Assembly: GCA_964484385.1 (NCBI GenBank)
Contig: CAZAFV010000023.1
Span: 1 to 42,062, forward strand
DNA length: 42,062 bases
Direction of reading: 5' to 3'
Source: Poriferisodalis sp964484385
GTDB lineage: Bacteria > Actinomycetota > Acidimicrobiia > Acidimicrobiales > Poriferisodalaceae
The notes under the pieces were generated by a model. It did no database searches. It had not been told where the DNA came from and worked only from the letters and a program-made list of their open reading frames with translations. This document shows, piece after piece, positions 8,762 to 15,790 of this stretch. The number at the start of each line of letters is the position of its first letter. Within the stretch, counting starts at the first letter, position 1. The translations under genes were made by a program, and so were the position numbers.

Positions 8762-9874
8762 ATGAAGGTCCACTGGTTCTTGCCAACGGGAGGCGACTCT
8801 CGCGACGTGCTGCCCGACGAGCCGGGCGCGCACTGGCGGGCGCCGTCGATGGACTATCTCGCCCAGATTGCGACCGCCTGCGATCAGCTCGGCTATGAGG
8901 GGATGCTCACGCCGTGCGGCACGATGTGCGAGGACGCGTGGCTCTCCACCATCGCGCTGGCGCCGCTGACCAAGCGCGTCAAGTTCCTCGTTGCCTTCCG
9001 GCCGGGCTTCCTGTCGCCCACGCTGGCTGCGCAGATGGCCTCGACCTACCAGCGCCTGTCGGGCGGGCGGCTCCTCATCAACATCGTCACCGGTGCTGAG
9101 CCCCGTGAGCTGAACCGCTTCGGCGACTGGCTCGACAAAGACACTCGCTATGCCCGGACCGGCGAATTCCTGCGCATCGTGCGGGAAGCGTGGTCGGGCG
9201 AGCCGTTCGATTTCGAAGGCGACTTCTACAAGGTCGCCGCCGCGACGACCCGGGAGGCGCCCGATCCGCTCCCGGCCATTTATTTCGGCGGGGCGTCGCC
9301 TGCTGCTGAGCAGATCGCAGCGCAGCACGTCGACGTCTACCTGGCGTGGGGCGAGCCTCCCGACATGGTGACCGAGCGGCTGGACCGGATGCGTGCGCGG
9401 GCCGCTGAGCACGATCGCACGCTGCGCTATGGCATCCGTTTCCACGTCATCACCCGGCCCGATGCGGCCGACGCCTGGGCCGTGGCCGACGACATGCTGG
9501 CGCACATGAGCCCCGAGGCCATCGCCGCTGCCCAAGCCGACTTCGCCACGACGATGTCGGAGGGCCAACGCCGCATGGCCCAGCTTCATGCCGAGGGCAC
9601 GGGGCGGCTGGAGATCCACCCCAATGTGTGGTCGGGTATCGGACTCGTCCGCGGAGGTGCCGGAACGGCGCTGGTCGGCAGCTACGGCGAGGTGGCGGAC
9701 CGAATCGCCGAGTACCACGCGCTGGGCTTCGACGAGTTCATCCTGTCGGGCTACCCGCACCTCGAAGAGGCGTACTGGTTCGGCGAGGGCGTCATGCCGA
9801 TCCTGCGTGAACGCGGTCTGCTCGAACCGCTTGCGCACGGCGCCGACAACGCCCTCGTCTCGTCGTTCCGCTGA
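8762..9874 (+). CDS. ssuD: FMNH2-dependent alkanesulfonate monooxygenase (SsuD-like)
   Basis: This 370-residue luciferase-fold flavin monooxygenase closely follows the SsuD pattern from end to end. SsuD uses FMNH2 and O2 to release sulfite from alkanesulfonates, giving the aldehyde. Matching landmarks are WFLPTGGD at the N-terminus, the GTMCEDAW loop that includes the family's active-site Cys, NIVTGAEPRELNRFGDWLD, IYFGGASPAAEQIAAQHVD, YLAWGEPPDMV, YGIRFHVITR with the Arg/His pair, GLVRGGAGTALVG and LSGYPHLEEAYWFGEG. No SsuE flavin reductase or sulfonate importer is in the window, so FMNH2 must come from elsewhere. The gene diverges from the peptide importer across 171 bp and runs 7 bp ahead of the amidotransferase-P450 gene, probably in one transcript. 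The true substrate may not be a simple sulfonate. Confidence 0.9.
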   Translation: MKVHWFLPTGGDSRDVLPDEPGAHWRAPSMDYLAQIATACDQLGYEGMLTPCGTMCEDAWLSTIALAPLTKRVKFLVAFRPGFLSPTLAAQMASTYQRLSGGRLLINIVTGAEPRELNRFGDWLDKDTRYARTGEFLRIVREAWSGEPFDFEGDFYKVAAATTREAPDPLPAIYFGGASPAAEQIAAQHVDVYLAWGEPPDMVTERLDRMRARAAEHDRTLRYGIRFHVITRPDAADAWAVADDMLAHMSPEAIAAAQADFATTMSEGQRRMAQLHAEGTGRLEIHPNVWSGIGLVRGGAGTALVGSYGEVADRIAEYHALGFDEFILSGYPHLEEAYWFGEGVMPILRERGLLEPLAHGADNALVSSFR

Positions 9875-9881
9875 GCTGCAG

Positions 9882-11927
9882 ATGCCAGCGAGCCCTCGAG
9901 GAGAAACCGGCGCGTCAGGCGAGCACCGTCCGCTGCGCCTGGGCCTGCTGCGTTGCGACGATCCGATCCCTGAGCTGAGATCGATCTGCGGCACCTATTC
10001 GGACATGTTCGCCGACGTGATTGCCCGGGTCGACCCGAGCGTCCAGATGGACACGTACAGCCTCCCCGACGACGAGTGGCCCGACGACCTCGACGCCTAC
10101 GACGGCTGGATGACCACCGGAACCCGTGCCTCGGTGTACGACGATGCGCCGTGGATCAGCCGGTTTGCCGACTTCGTGCGGCATCTGCACGCCGAGGGTC
10201 GCAAGATGTTCGGCGTCTGCTTCGGGCACCAGATGATCGCCCACGCGCTGGGCGGCACGGTGCAGCGGGCCTCGCATGGCTGGACGGTGGGCGCCAACGT
10301 CTGGAAGGTCCACGAGCGCCGCCCCTGGATGGACCCTCCCGCCGACGAGATCCGCCTGATCCACAGCCACCAGGACCAAGTCCTGACGCTGCCTCCCGGT
10401 GGGGTGGTGCTGGCGGGCGCCGATCGGTGCCCGGTGGCCATGCTGGCGGTGGGGGAGCACCTCGTCGGGCTGCAGGGTCACCCTGAGTTCCAGCCCGAGT
10501 TCGTAGGTCCGCTGTACGAGAGCCGTACTGAGCTGCTGGGCGCTGATGCCGTTGCCGAAGCCCAGGCCAGCCTGGCGGCACCGTGCAACCAGGAACTTGT
10601 CGCCGGCTGGATGCTGCGCTTCTTCGCCGGATCGCACGACGTCAGCCTGGACGATTTCGGGTTGTTCGACCCGACGGTTCAGCAGTGCCCGCACGCCTAC
10701 TACGCCAAGATGCGCGACTCGGCACCGGTATTCGAGGCGGCGGCTGGCGGTGCCGCACTGCATCTGGTCACCAGGTACGACGACGTGCTGGAAGTAGTGC
10801 GGGATCCTGAGACGTTCTCCTCTCGCTTTGACGTCGGCGGTCGGGGCAACGCTGAGCTGGCTCGGCGCACCAGGGAGCTCTACGAGACCGAGGGCGGTTA
10901 CGACCGGGTCGGCACGATGCTCACGGTGGATCCTCCCGAGCACACCCGCTTCCGTCGTCTCGTCAGCAAAGCGTTCACTCCCAAGGTGGTCAACGACCTC
11001 GAACCCGCCGTGCGCGAGATAGCCGCAGCGCTCATCGACCAGATGCTCGCTGCCACCGCTGGCGGCGGTTCGATCGACGTCGTCGAGGCGTTCGCGGTGC
11101 CGCTCCCGGTGGCGGTCATCGCCCGGGCGCTCAACGTTCCCGACGACCGACTTGCCGACTTCAAGCGCTGGAGCGACGCCTCGATCGCCGGCATCGGCAC
11201 CAACATCTCCGTCGAGGAACGTCTCGACGCCGAGCGCGAGGTCATCGAGTTCCAGAAGTACTTTGCTGAACAGCTCGAACGTCGCCGCACCGAGCCGCAG
11301 GACGATCTGCTGACCAACCTGCTGAATGCCCGCATCGACCGCGATGGCGATGACGTCGCCGACGAAGCGGTGTCGACTGAACCGCTCACGATTGCCGAGA
11401 TGCTCAGCATCATCCAGCAGTTGCTCGTGGCCGGCAACGAGACCACCACCAAGATGCTCACCGAGATGCTGCGGCTGCTGGCCGAACACCCCGCCGAGTG
11501 GGAGGCGCTGCGAGCAGATCCATCGCAAGCCCCGGCCCTTGTGGAGGAGACCCTTCGCCTGTCGACGCCGACGCAGGGGATGTTCCGCGTGGTGAAGAAG
11601 GACACCCGGCTCGCAGGCGTCGACCTTCCCGCCGGCGCTCACGTGGTGGTGATGTTCAGCTCGGCCAACCGGGACCGATCAGTCTTCGATGACGCAGACT
11701 CGTTCTGCCCGATGCGCGACGGCGTGTCGAACCACGTCGCGTTCGGCCGGGGCATCCACTTCTGCCTGGGTGCGGCGCTGGCACGGCTGGAAGGGCGTGT
11801 CGCGGCCGAAGAGCTCTCGCAGCGGCTGCGTTCCGTCACGCTCTCCGCGTCGAACGACTTCGAGTATCACCCCAGCTTCTTGCTGAGAGGCCTCAAGCGG
11901 CTCGAGATCCAGCCAGAACCTGCTTGA
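9882..11927 (+). CDS. Class I glutamine amidotransferase-cytochrome P450 fusion protein
   Basis: One uninterrupted 681-residue frame holds two complete enzymes. Residues about 15-245 form a class I (triad) glutamine amidotransferase of the GMP-synthase-like COG0518 group: nucleophile C113 in FGVCFGHQM, and H200 and E202 in LQGHPEF. Residues about 257-681 form a bacterial class I P450: I-helix oxygen-binding motif AGNETT (517-522), ExxR at E556-R559, and the heme loop FGRGIHFCLG with ligand C628. The junction (FFAGSHDVSLDDFGLFDPT) is short, with no stop and no plausible internal start with a ribosome site, so the fusion looks genuine. The ATG at 9882 lies 7 bp after the ssuD stop; its ribosome site is weak. 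No redox partner (ferredoxin or reductase) lies nearby. An enzyme that deamidates, or removes gamma-glutamyl from, the compound that the P450 hydroxylates is a possible role, but this is inference. Confidence 0.88.
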   Translation: MPASPRGETGASGEHRPLRLGLLRCDDPIPELRSICGTYSDMFADVIARVDPSVQMDTYSLPDDEWPDDLDAYDGWMTTGTRASVYDDAPWISRFADFVRHLHAEGRKMFGVCFGHQMIAHALGGTVQRASHGWTVGANVWKVHERRPWMDPPADEIRLIHSHQDQVLTLPPGGVVLAGADRCPVAMLAVGEHLVGLQGHPEFQPEFVGPLYESRTELLGADAVAEAQASLAAPCNQELVAGWMLRFFAGSHDVSLDDFGLFDPTVQQCPHAYYAKMRDSAPVFEAAAGGAALHLVTRYDDVLEVVRDPETFSSRFDVGGRGNAELARRTRELYETEGGYDRVGTMLTVDPPEHTRFRRLVSKAFTPKVVNDLEPAVREIAAALIDQMLAATAGGGSIDVVEAFAVPLPVAVIARALNVPDDRLADFKRWSDASIAGIGTNISVEERLDAEREVIEFQKYFAEQLERRRTEPQDDLLTNLLNARIDRDGDDVADEAVSTEPLTIAEMLSIIQQLLVAGNETTTKMLTEMLRLLAEHPAEWEALRADPSQAPALVEETLRLSTPTQGMFRVVKKDTRLAGVDLPAGAHVVVMFSSANRDRSVFDDADSFCPMRDGVSNHVAFGRGIHFCLGAALARLEGRVAAEELSQRLRSVTLSASNDFEYHPSFLLRGLKRLEIQPEPA

Positions 11928-11945
11928 GCCACCCGGCAATCGGGA

Positions 11946-12536
11946 CTACGTCGTAGGCAGCCACGCAGGCCGGGCCTGCTCGAAGCTGTCGATCTTCGAT
12001 GCGCTGCGCAGCGTGATGCCGATGTCGTCGAGACCCTCGAGGAAGCGCTCCTGTGTGGCGTCGTCCATGGGAAACGGTTCTTCGATGCCCGCAGCGGGTG
12101 CACTGAGCAGGCGCCGCTCGACGTCGACCGTCACCACTAGGTCGGGGTCGGCGGCCACAGCAGCCCGGAGTCGGGCGGCGGCCTCTTCGGACACCTGCAC
12201 CGGCACCAGCCCGTTCTTGGTGGAGTTGTTGCGGAAGATGTCTCCGAAGCGAGGGGAGACCACCGCCACGAAGCCGTAGTCCATCAGTGCCCACACGGCG
12301 TGCTCGCGCGACGACCCCGTGCCGAAGTTCGACCCGGCGACCAGCACCGTGGCACCTGCAAAGCGCTCGTCGTTGAGCACGAAATCGCGCTCGTCGCGCC
12401 ACTCGCTGAACAGTCCCTTGCCGAAGCCGGTGCGCTCGACACGCTTCAGCCAGTCGCTGGGAATGATCTGGTCGGTGTCCACGTCGGAGCGATCGAGGGG
12501 CACAGCCCGCCCCTCGTGGACTCGTACTGGCTCCAT
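11946..12536 (-). CDS. leuD: 3-isopropylmalate dehydratase small subunit
   Basis: This 196-residue LeuD pairs with LeuC to isomerise 2-isopropylmalate to 3-isopropylmalate in leucine synthesis; LeuCD enzymes often also serve citramalate in the isoleucine route. Family landmarks are VPLDRSDVDTDQIIPSDWL at the N-terminus, FVLNDERFAGATVLVAGSNFGTGSSREHAVWAL (swivel-domain loop that binds substrate) and FGDIFRNNSTKNGL. The length is usual. It lies downstream of leuC with 107 bp between, a stretch largely filled by a dispersed repeat, and ends 18 bp from the convergent P450 fusion gene. Confidence 0.95.
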   Translation of the reverse strand: MEPVRVHEGRAVPLDRSDVDTDQIIPSDWLKRVERTGFGKGLFSEWRDERDFVLNDERFAGATVLVAGSNFGTGSSREHAVWALMDYGFVAVVSPRFGDIFRNNSTKNGLVPVQVSEEAAARLRAAVAADPDLVVTVDVERRLLSAPAAGIEEPFPMDDATQERFLEGLDDIGITLRSASKIDSFEQARPAWLPTT

Positions 12537-12560
12537 CGTCTTCTTCCTCCTGGATCAGCT

Positions 12561-12642
12561 TTTCCCGCTCTTGTTCCCGATGTCCATGTGATTGGGCTCA
12601 CGGGCCGCTCGGGCCACAGCTTCGCCTACCGGCTCAGCCTCC
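12561..12642 (+). repeat. Dispersed intergenic repeat, copy A
   Basis: The core CTCACGGGCCGCTCGGGC, extended on both sides (TTCCCGCTCTTGTTC before it, CTTCGCC and GGCTCAGCCTC after), recurs near 33546 in the same orientation and near 14652 and 37893 in the opposite one. This copy fills the leuC-leuD gap and ends 1 bp from the leuC stop. It contains no convincing reading frame. Confidence 0.8.
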
Positions 12643-12643
12643 G

Positions 12644-14065
12644 TCAGCTCAGGTCGTCGGGCGTGACGAAGCGACCGGCGATGGCTGTTGCCGCTGCCAC
12701 CTCCGGCGAGCACAGGTGTGTGCGGCCGCCGCGGCCCTGCCGGCCCTCGAAGTTGCGATTCGACGTCGACGCCGAGCGCTCGCCGGGCGAGAGCTTGTCG
12801 GGATTCATCGCCAGGCACATCGAGCAGCCGGGCTCTCGCCAGTCGAATCCGGCCTCAACGAAGACCGCATCGAGCCCCTCGGCCTCGGCCTGTGCCTTGA
12901 CGGCGAAGGAGCCGGGCACGACCAAGGTGCGGACGCCGTCCGCCACCGTGCGGCCGCGGGCCACCGCCGCAGCAGCCCGCAGATCTTCAATGCGCGAATT
13001 CGTGCAACTGCCGATGAACACCGTGTCGACCTGCACATCCGACAACCGGGTGCCCGCGGTGAGCCCCATGTAGTCCAGCGCCCGCTGGGCGGTCGTCGCC
13101 TCCACCGGGTCGTCAAAATCGCCCGGGCCCGGCACGTTGCCGTCGATGGGAATGACGTGTGCAGGGTTGGTGCCCCACGTGACGTGCGGCCGCAGCGAGG
13201 TGCCGTCGATGGTCACCGAGCGGTCGAAAGCCGCGCCCTCGTCGGTGACAAGCGAGCGCCAGTCGGCCACTGCGGCCTCCCAGGCGGATCCCGCCGGGGC
13301 GTGCGGGCGACCTGCCAGGTATTCGAAGGTGGTCTCGTCGGGCGCCACCATGCCCGCCTTGGCGCCCGCCTCGATGGACATGTTGCAGACGGTCATCCGT
13401 CCTTCCATCGACAGCGCTTCGATGGCCGAGCCGCGGTACTCGATGATGTGACCGATGCCGCCACCGGTGCCGATGCGTCCGATGATCGCCAGCACGATGT
13501 CCTTGGCGGTCACGCCCGCAGGCGCATGGCCGTCGACGCGGACTTCCATGGTGGACGGCCGCGCCTGCGGCAGAGTCTGGCTCGCCAGCACGTGCTCCAC
13601 CTCGGAGGTGCCGATGCCGAAGGCCAGCGCGCCGAATGCGCCGTGCGTCGAGGTGTGGCTGTCGCCGCAGACCACGGTCATCCCGGGCAGCGTGAGGCCC
13701 TGCTCGGGGCCGATGACGTGCACGATGCCCTGGCCCGGATCGCCCATCGGGTACAGCGTGATGTCGAACTCGTCGCAGTTCGCCCGCAGCACCTCCACCT
13801 GCTTGGCCGAGATCGGGTCGGCAATGGGCAGATGCAGATCGGCGGTGGGGACGTTGTGGTCCTCGGTCGCCACGGTCAGGTCGGGGCGGCGCACGGTGCG
13901 CCCCGACATGCGCAGGCCGTCGAAGGCTTGCGGAGAGGTGACCTCATGGATGAGGTGCAGGTCGATATAGAGCAGATCGGGCTGCCCGCCGCCGGTGCGG
14001 ACGACATGGCGGTCCCAGACCTTCTCGCTGAGGGTGCGCGCACCCGTCGCGGCGGAACTTGTCAC
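12644..14065 (-). CDS. leuC: 3-isopropylmalate dehydratase large subunit
   Basis: This 473-residue aconitase-superfamily subunit carries the catalytic 4Fe-4S cluster for the LeuCD isomerase in the cytosol. The three cluster ligands are visible: C354 in FIGSCTNSR, and C414 and C417 in PGCSMCLAMN. Other landmarks are LLYIDLHLIHEVTSPQAF near the N-terminus, the VCGDSHTSTHGAFGALAFG substrate loop and a 'NRNFEGRQGRGGRTHLCSP' C-terminal motif. Length is standard. Translation starts with GTG at 14065. greA lies upstream on the same strand 62 bp away, and leuD is downstream. Confidence 0.96.
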   Translation of the reverse strand: MTSSAATGARTLSEKVWDRHVVRTGGGQPDLLYIDLHLIHEVTSPQAFDGLRMSGRTVRRPDLTVATEDHNVPTADLHLPIADPISAKQVEVLRANCDEFDITLYPMGDPGQGIVHVIGPEQGLTLPGMTVVCGDSHTSTHGAFGALAFGIGTSEVEHVLASQTLPQARPSTMEVRVDGHAPAGVTAKDIVLAIIGRIGTGGGIGHIIEYRGSAIEALSMEGRMTVCNMSIEAGAKAGMVAPDETTFEYLAGRPHAPAGSAWEAAVADWRSLVTDEGAAFDRSVTIDGTSLRPHVTWGTNPAHVIPIDGNVPGPGDFDDPVEATTAQRALDYMGLTAGTRLSDVQVDTVFIGSCTNSRIEDLRAAAAVARGRTVADGVRTLVVPGSFAVKAQAEAEGLDAVFVEAGFDWREPGCSMCLAMNPDKLSPGERSASTSNRNFEGRQGRGGRTHLCSPEVAAATAIAGRFVTPDDLS

Positions 14066-14127
14066 GTCCTCACTATGGACCCTGCAGGCCCGTCATTCCA
14101 ACGCAATGGTCTGAAGGGACCCGGCGC

Positions 14128-14607
14128 TCAGGCTTCGATGGCGACGACTTCGATGCTGAGCTGGTTGCCGTTCGCCTCGTAGGTGACCGTCTGACCCGCC
14201 CGCGCGCCCTCGAGCGCCTGGCCCAACGGCGAGCCCGGCGACACCACTTCGATGCCCGTCCGGCGTTCCTCGATCGAGCCGAACAGGTACTGCTCGACCT
14301 CGTCGTCGCCCTGGAAGCGGATGGACACCACGAGGCCCGGCGCCACGACGCTGTCGACCAGCATGTCTTCCGAATCGGCGACGATCTCGCAGTTCTCCAG
14401 GATCGACTTCAGCCGCATGATGCGGCCTTCCATCTTCCCCTGCTCCTCCTTGGCGGCGTGGTAGTCGCCGTTCTCCGAGAGATCCCCGAGCAGTCGGGCC
14501 GCCTCGATCTGGGCTGCGATATCGATGCGGCCTCGCCCGGTCAGATCGATGAGCTCAGCCTGGAGTCGATCGCGGGTCTCCGCTGAGATGTGGTGGATCT
14601 CGGGCAC
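14128..14607 (-). CDS. greA: Transcription elongation factor GreA
   Basis: This 159-residue GreA enters the RNA polymerase secondary channel and stimulates cleavage of backtracked RNA. The N-terminal coiled coil shows the conserved tip LLGDLSENGDYHAAKEEQGK, with the acidic residues that hold the catalytic Mg2+, followed by RIMRLKSIL. The C-terminal FKBP-like domain includes the GIEVVSPGSPLGQALEGA region. Length and domain order are typical. Its position directly upstream of leuC on the same strand is probably incidental. It diverges from leuB across 177 bp. Confidence 0.95.
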   Translation of the reverse strand: MPEIHHISAETRDRLQAELIDLTGRGRIDIAAQIEAARLLGDLSENGDYHAAKEEQGKMEGRIMRLKSILENCEIVADSEDMLVDSVVAPGLVVSIRFQGDDEVEQYLFGSIEERRTGIEVVSPGSPLGQALEGARAGQTVTYEANGNQLSIEVVAIEA

Positions 14608-14651
14608 CCCGCGAGGTTACCGAGGGCTTCTGTTGGCACACTCTCTGTGCT

Positions 14652-14722
14652 GCAAGAGGCTGAGCCGATAGGCGAAGCCGTGGCCCGAGCGGCCCGTGAG
14701 CGCAGCGAACAAGAGCGGGAAA
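14652..14722 (-). repeat. Dispersed intergenic repeat, copy B
   Basis: This is a reverse-oriented copy of the same element found at 12561-12642 and 33546-33630. Read on the minus strand it has TTTCCCGCTCTTGTTC, then the shared core CTCACGGGCCGCTCGGGC and the GGCTCAGCCTC end. The spacer between arm and core is shorter than in copies A and C. It sits in the divergent greA-leuB intergenic region. Confidence 0.8.
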
Positions 14723-14756
14723 CGACAGGTGCGACAGCGAGACGGATCACCTGTCG
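14723..14756 (+). promoter_or_regulatory. Inverted repeat upstream of leuB (operator or mRNA stem-loop)
   Basis: A perfect 9-bp inverted repeat, CGACAGGTG (14723-14731) and CACCTGTCG (14748-14756), with 16 bases between. It lies just before the leuB ribosome site (AGGGAGGGG, 14768-14776 region) and GTG start at 14785. No U-run follows, so it is not a classic terminator. It could be a repressor/activator site or a 5' leader hairpin controlling leuB-cimA; the sequence alone does not decide. Confidence 0.5.
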
Positions 14757-14784
14757 GCGCAGCCTCTAGGGAGGGGACATCACA

Positions 14785-15783
14785 GTGACGCATCGCATCG
14801 CAGTCGTCGGCGGAGACGGAATCGGACCCGAGGTGATCTCGGTTGCGCTCGATGTGATTGCTGCCGCCGGAGCCGGCATCTCGACGACCGAATTCGAACT
14901 GGGCGGGCATCGTTACCTGCGCGACGGCACGGTGCTCGATGACGAGACCCTCGAAGAGCTGCGCACGTTCGACGCCATCCTGCTCGGTGCCGTAGGCACG
15001 CCCGAGGTGCCCCCAGGCGTCATCGAGCGGGGCCTGCTGCTGAAGGCTCGCTTCGATCTGGATCTCTACGTGAACCTGCGGCCTTTCACCCTGCCCGACG
15101 GCCACAGCTTCACCGTGATCCGCGAGAACACCGAAGGCACCTATGCGGGCGAGGGCGGGTTCCTGCGCAAGGGCACGCCGCACGAGATCGCCACCCAAGG
15201 ATCGGTCAATACCCGCATGGGAGCCGAGCGCGCCATCCGGTACGGCTTCGAGCTGGCCCGCACACGGGAGCGCCGCCACCTGACGCTGGTCCACAAGACC
15301 AACGTGCTGACGTTCTCGGGAGATCTGTGGGAGCGCACGTTCAACGAGGTGGCTGAGGAGTACCCCGACGTCGAGACTGCGTACAACCACGTCGACGCGG
15401 CCTGCATCCACTTTGTCACCGATCCGCACCGCTACGAGGTGATCGTCACCGACAATCTCTTCGGCGACATCCTCACCGACCTCGGCGGCGCCGTGGCGGG
15501 CGGCATCGGGCTCGCCGCTTCAGCCAACCTCAACCCGGACCGCACGGGACCTTCGCTGTTCGAGCCGGTGCACGGGTCGGCGCCCGACATCGCCGGCAAG
15601 GGTCTCGCCAACCCCACCGCTGCGGTGCTGTCGGCGGTGCTCATGCTGGAGTTCCTGGGCGAAGTCGAGTGCGCGGAACGCGTGCGAGCCGCGTGCGAAG
15701 CCGTCATTGCCGATGACACTGTGCCCGACGTGGGCACCGACGAGATCGCCAAGGCGATCCTGTCCGGCGTCGAGCAGGGATGA
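14785..15783 (+). CDS. leuB: 3-isopropylmalate dehydrogenase
   Basis: This 332-residue NAD-dependent beta-decarboxylating dehydrogenase oxidises 3-isopropylmalate to 2-ketoisocaproate (and, by analogy, 3-methylmalate to 2-ketobutyrate). It has VVGGDGIGPEV at the N-terminus, LLKARFDLDLYVNLRP with substrate-binding Arg residues, IRENTEGTYAGEGG, HKTNVL with the catalytic Lys, DNLFGDILTDLGG with the metal-binding Asp residues, and the NAD-site FEPVHGSAPDIAGKGLANP. Within this broad family LeuB, tartrate and isocitrate dehydrogenases are similar; the leuCD and cimA neighbours support LeuB. GTG start with a strong AGGGAGGGG ribosome site. cimA follows 7 bp downstream. Confidence 0.92.
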   Translation: MTHRIAVVGGDGIGPEVISVALDVIAAAGAGISTTEFELGGHRYLRDGTVLDDETLEELRTFDAILLGAVGTPEVPPGVIERGLLLKARFDLDLYVNLRPFTLPDGHSFTVIRENTEGTYAGEGGFLRKGTPHEIATQGSVNTRMGAERAIRYGFELARTRERRHLTLVHKTNVLTFSGDLWERTFNEVAEEYPDVETAYNHVDAACIHFVTDPHRYEVIVTDNLFGDILTDLGGAVAGGIGLAASANLNPDRTGPSLFEPVHGSAPDIAGKGLANPTAAVLSAVLMLEFLGEVECAERVRAACEAVIADDTVPDVGTDEIAKAILSGVEQG

Positions 15784-15790
15784 TGCAGCG

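Noticed and set aside
9588..9881. Upstream in-frame extension of the amidotransferase-P450 protein
   Set aside because: These 98 residues are read from inside ssuD in another frame, are Arg/Ser-rich and lack conservation; the ATG after the ssuD stop is preferred.
8651..9994. 447-codon minus-strand frame over ssuD
   Set aside because: It lies opposite a strong SsuD match, and its translation is Arg/His-rich without motifs.
14608..14722. Leader peptide attenuator ahead of leuB
   Set aside because: A short frame with a few Leu codons can be read, but it overlaps the dispersed repeat, lacks a ribosome site and has no terminator/antiterminator pair.
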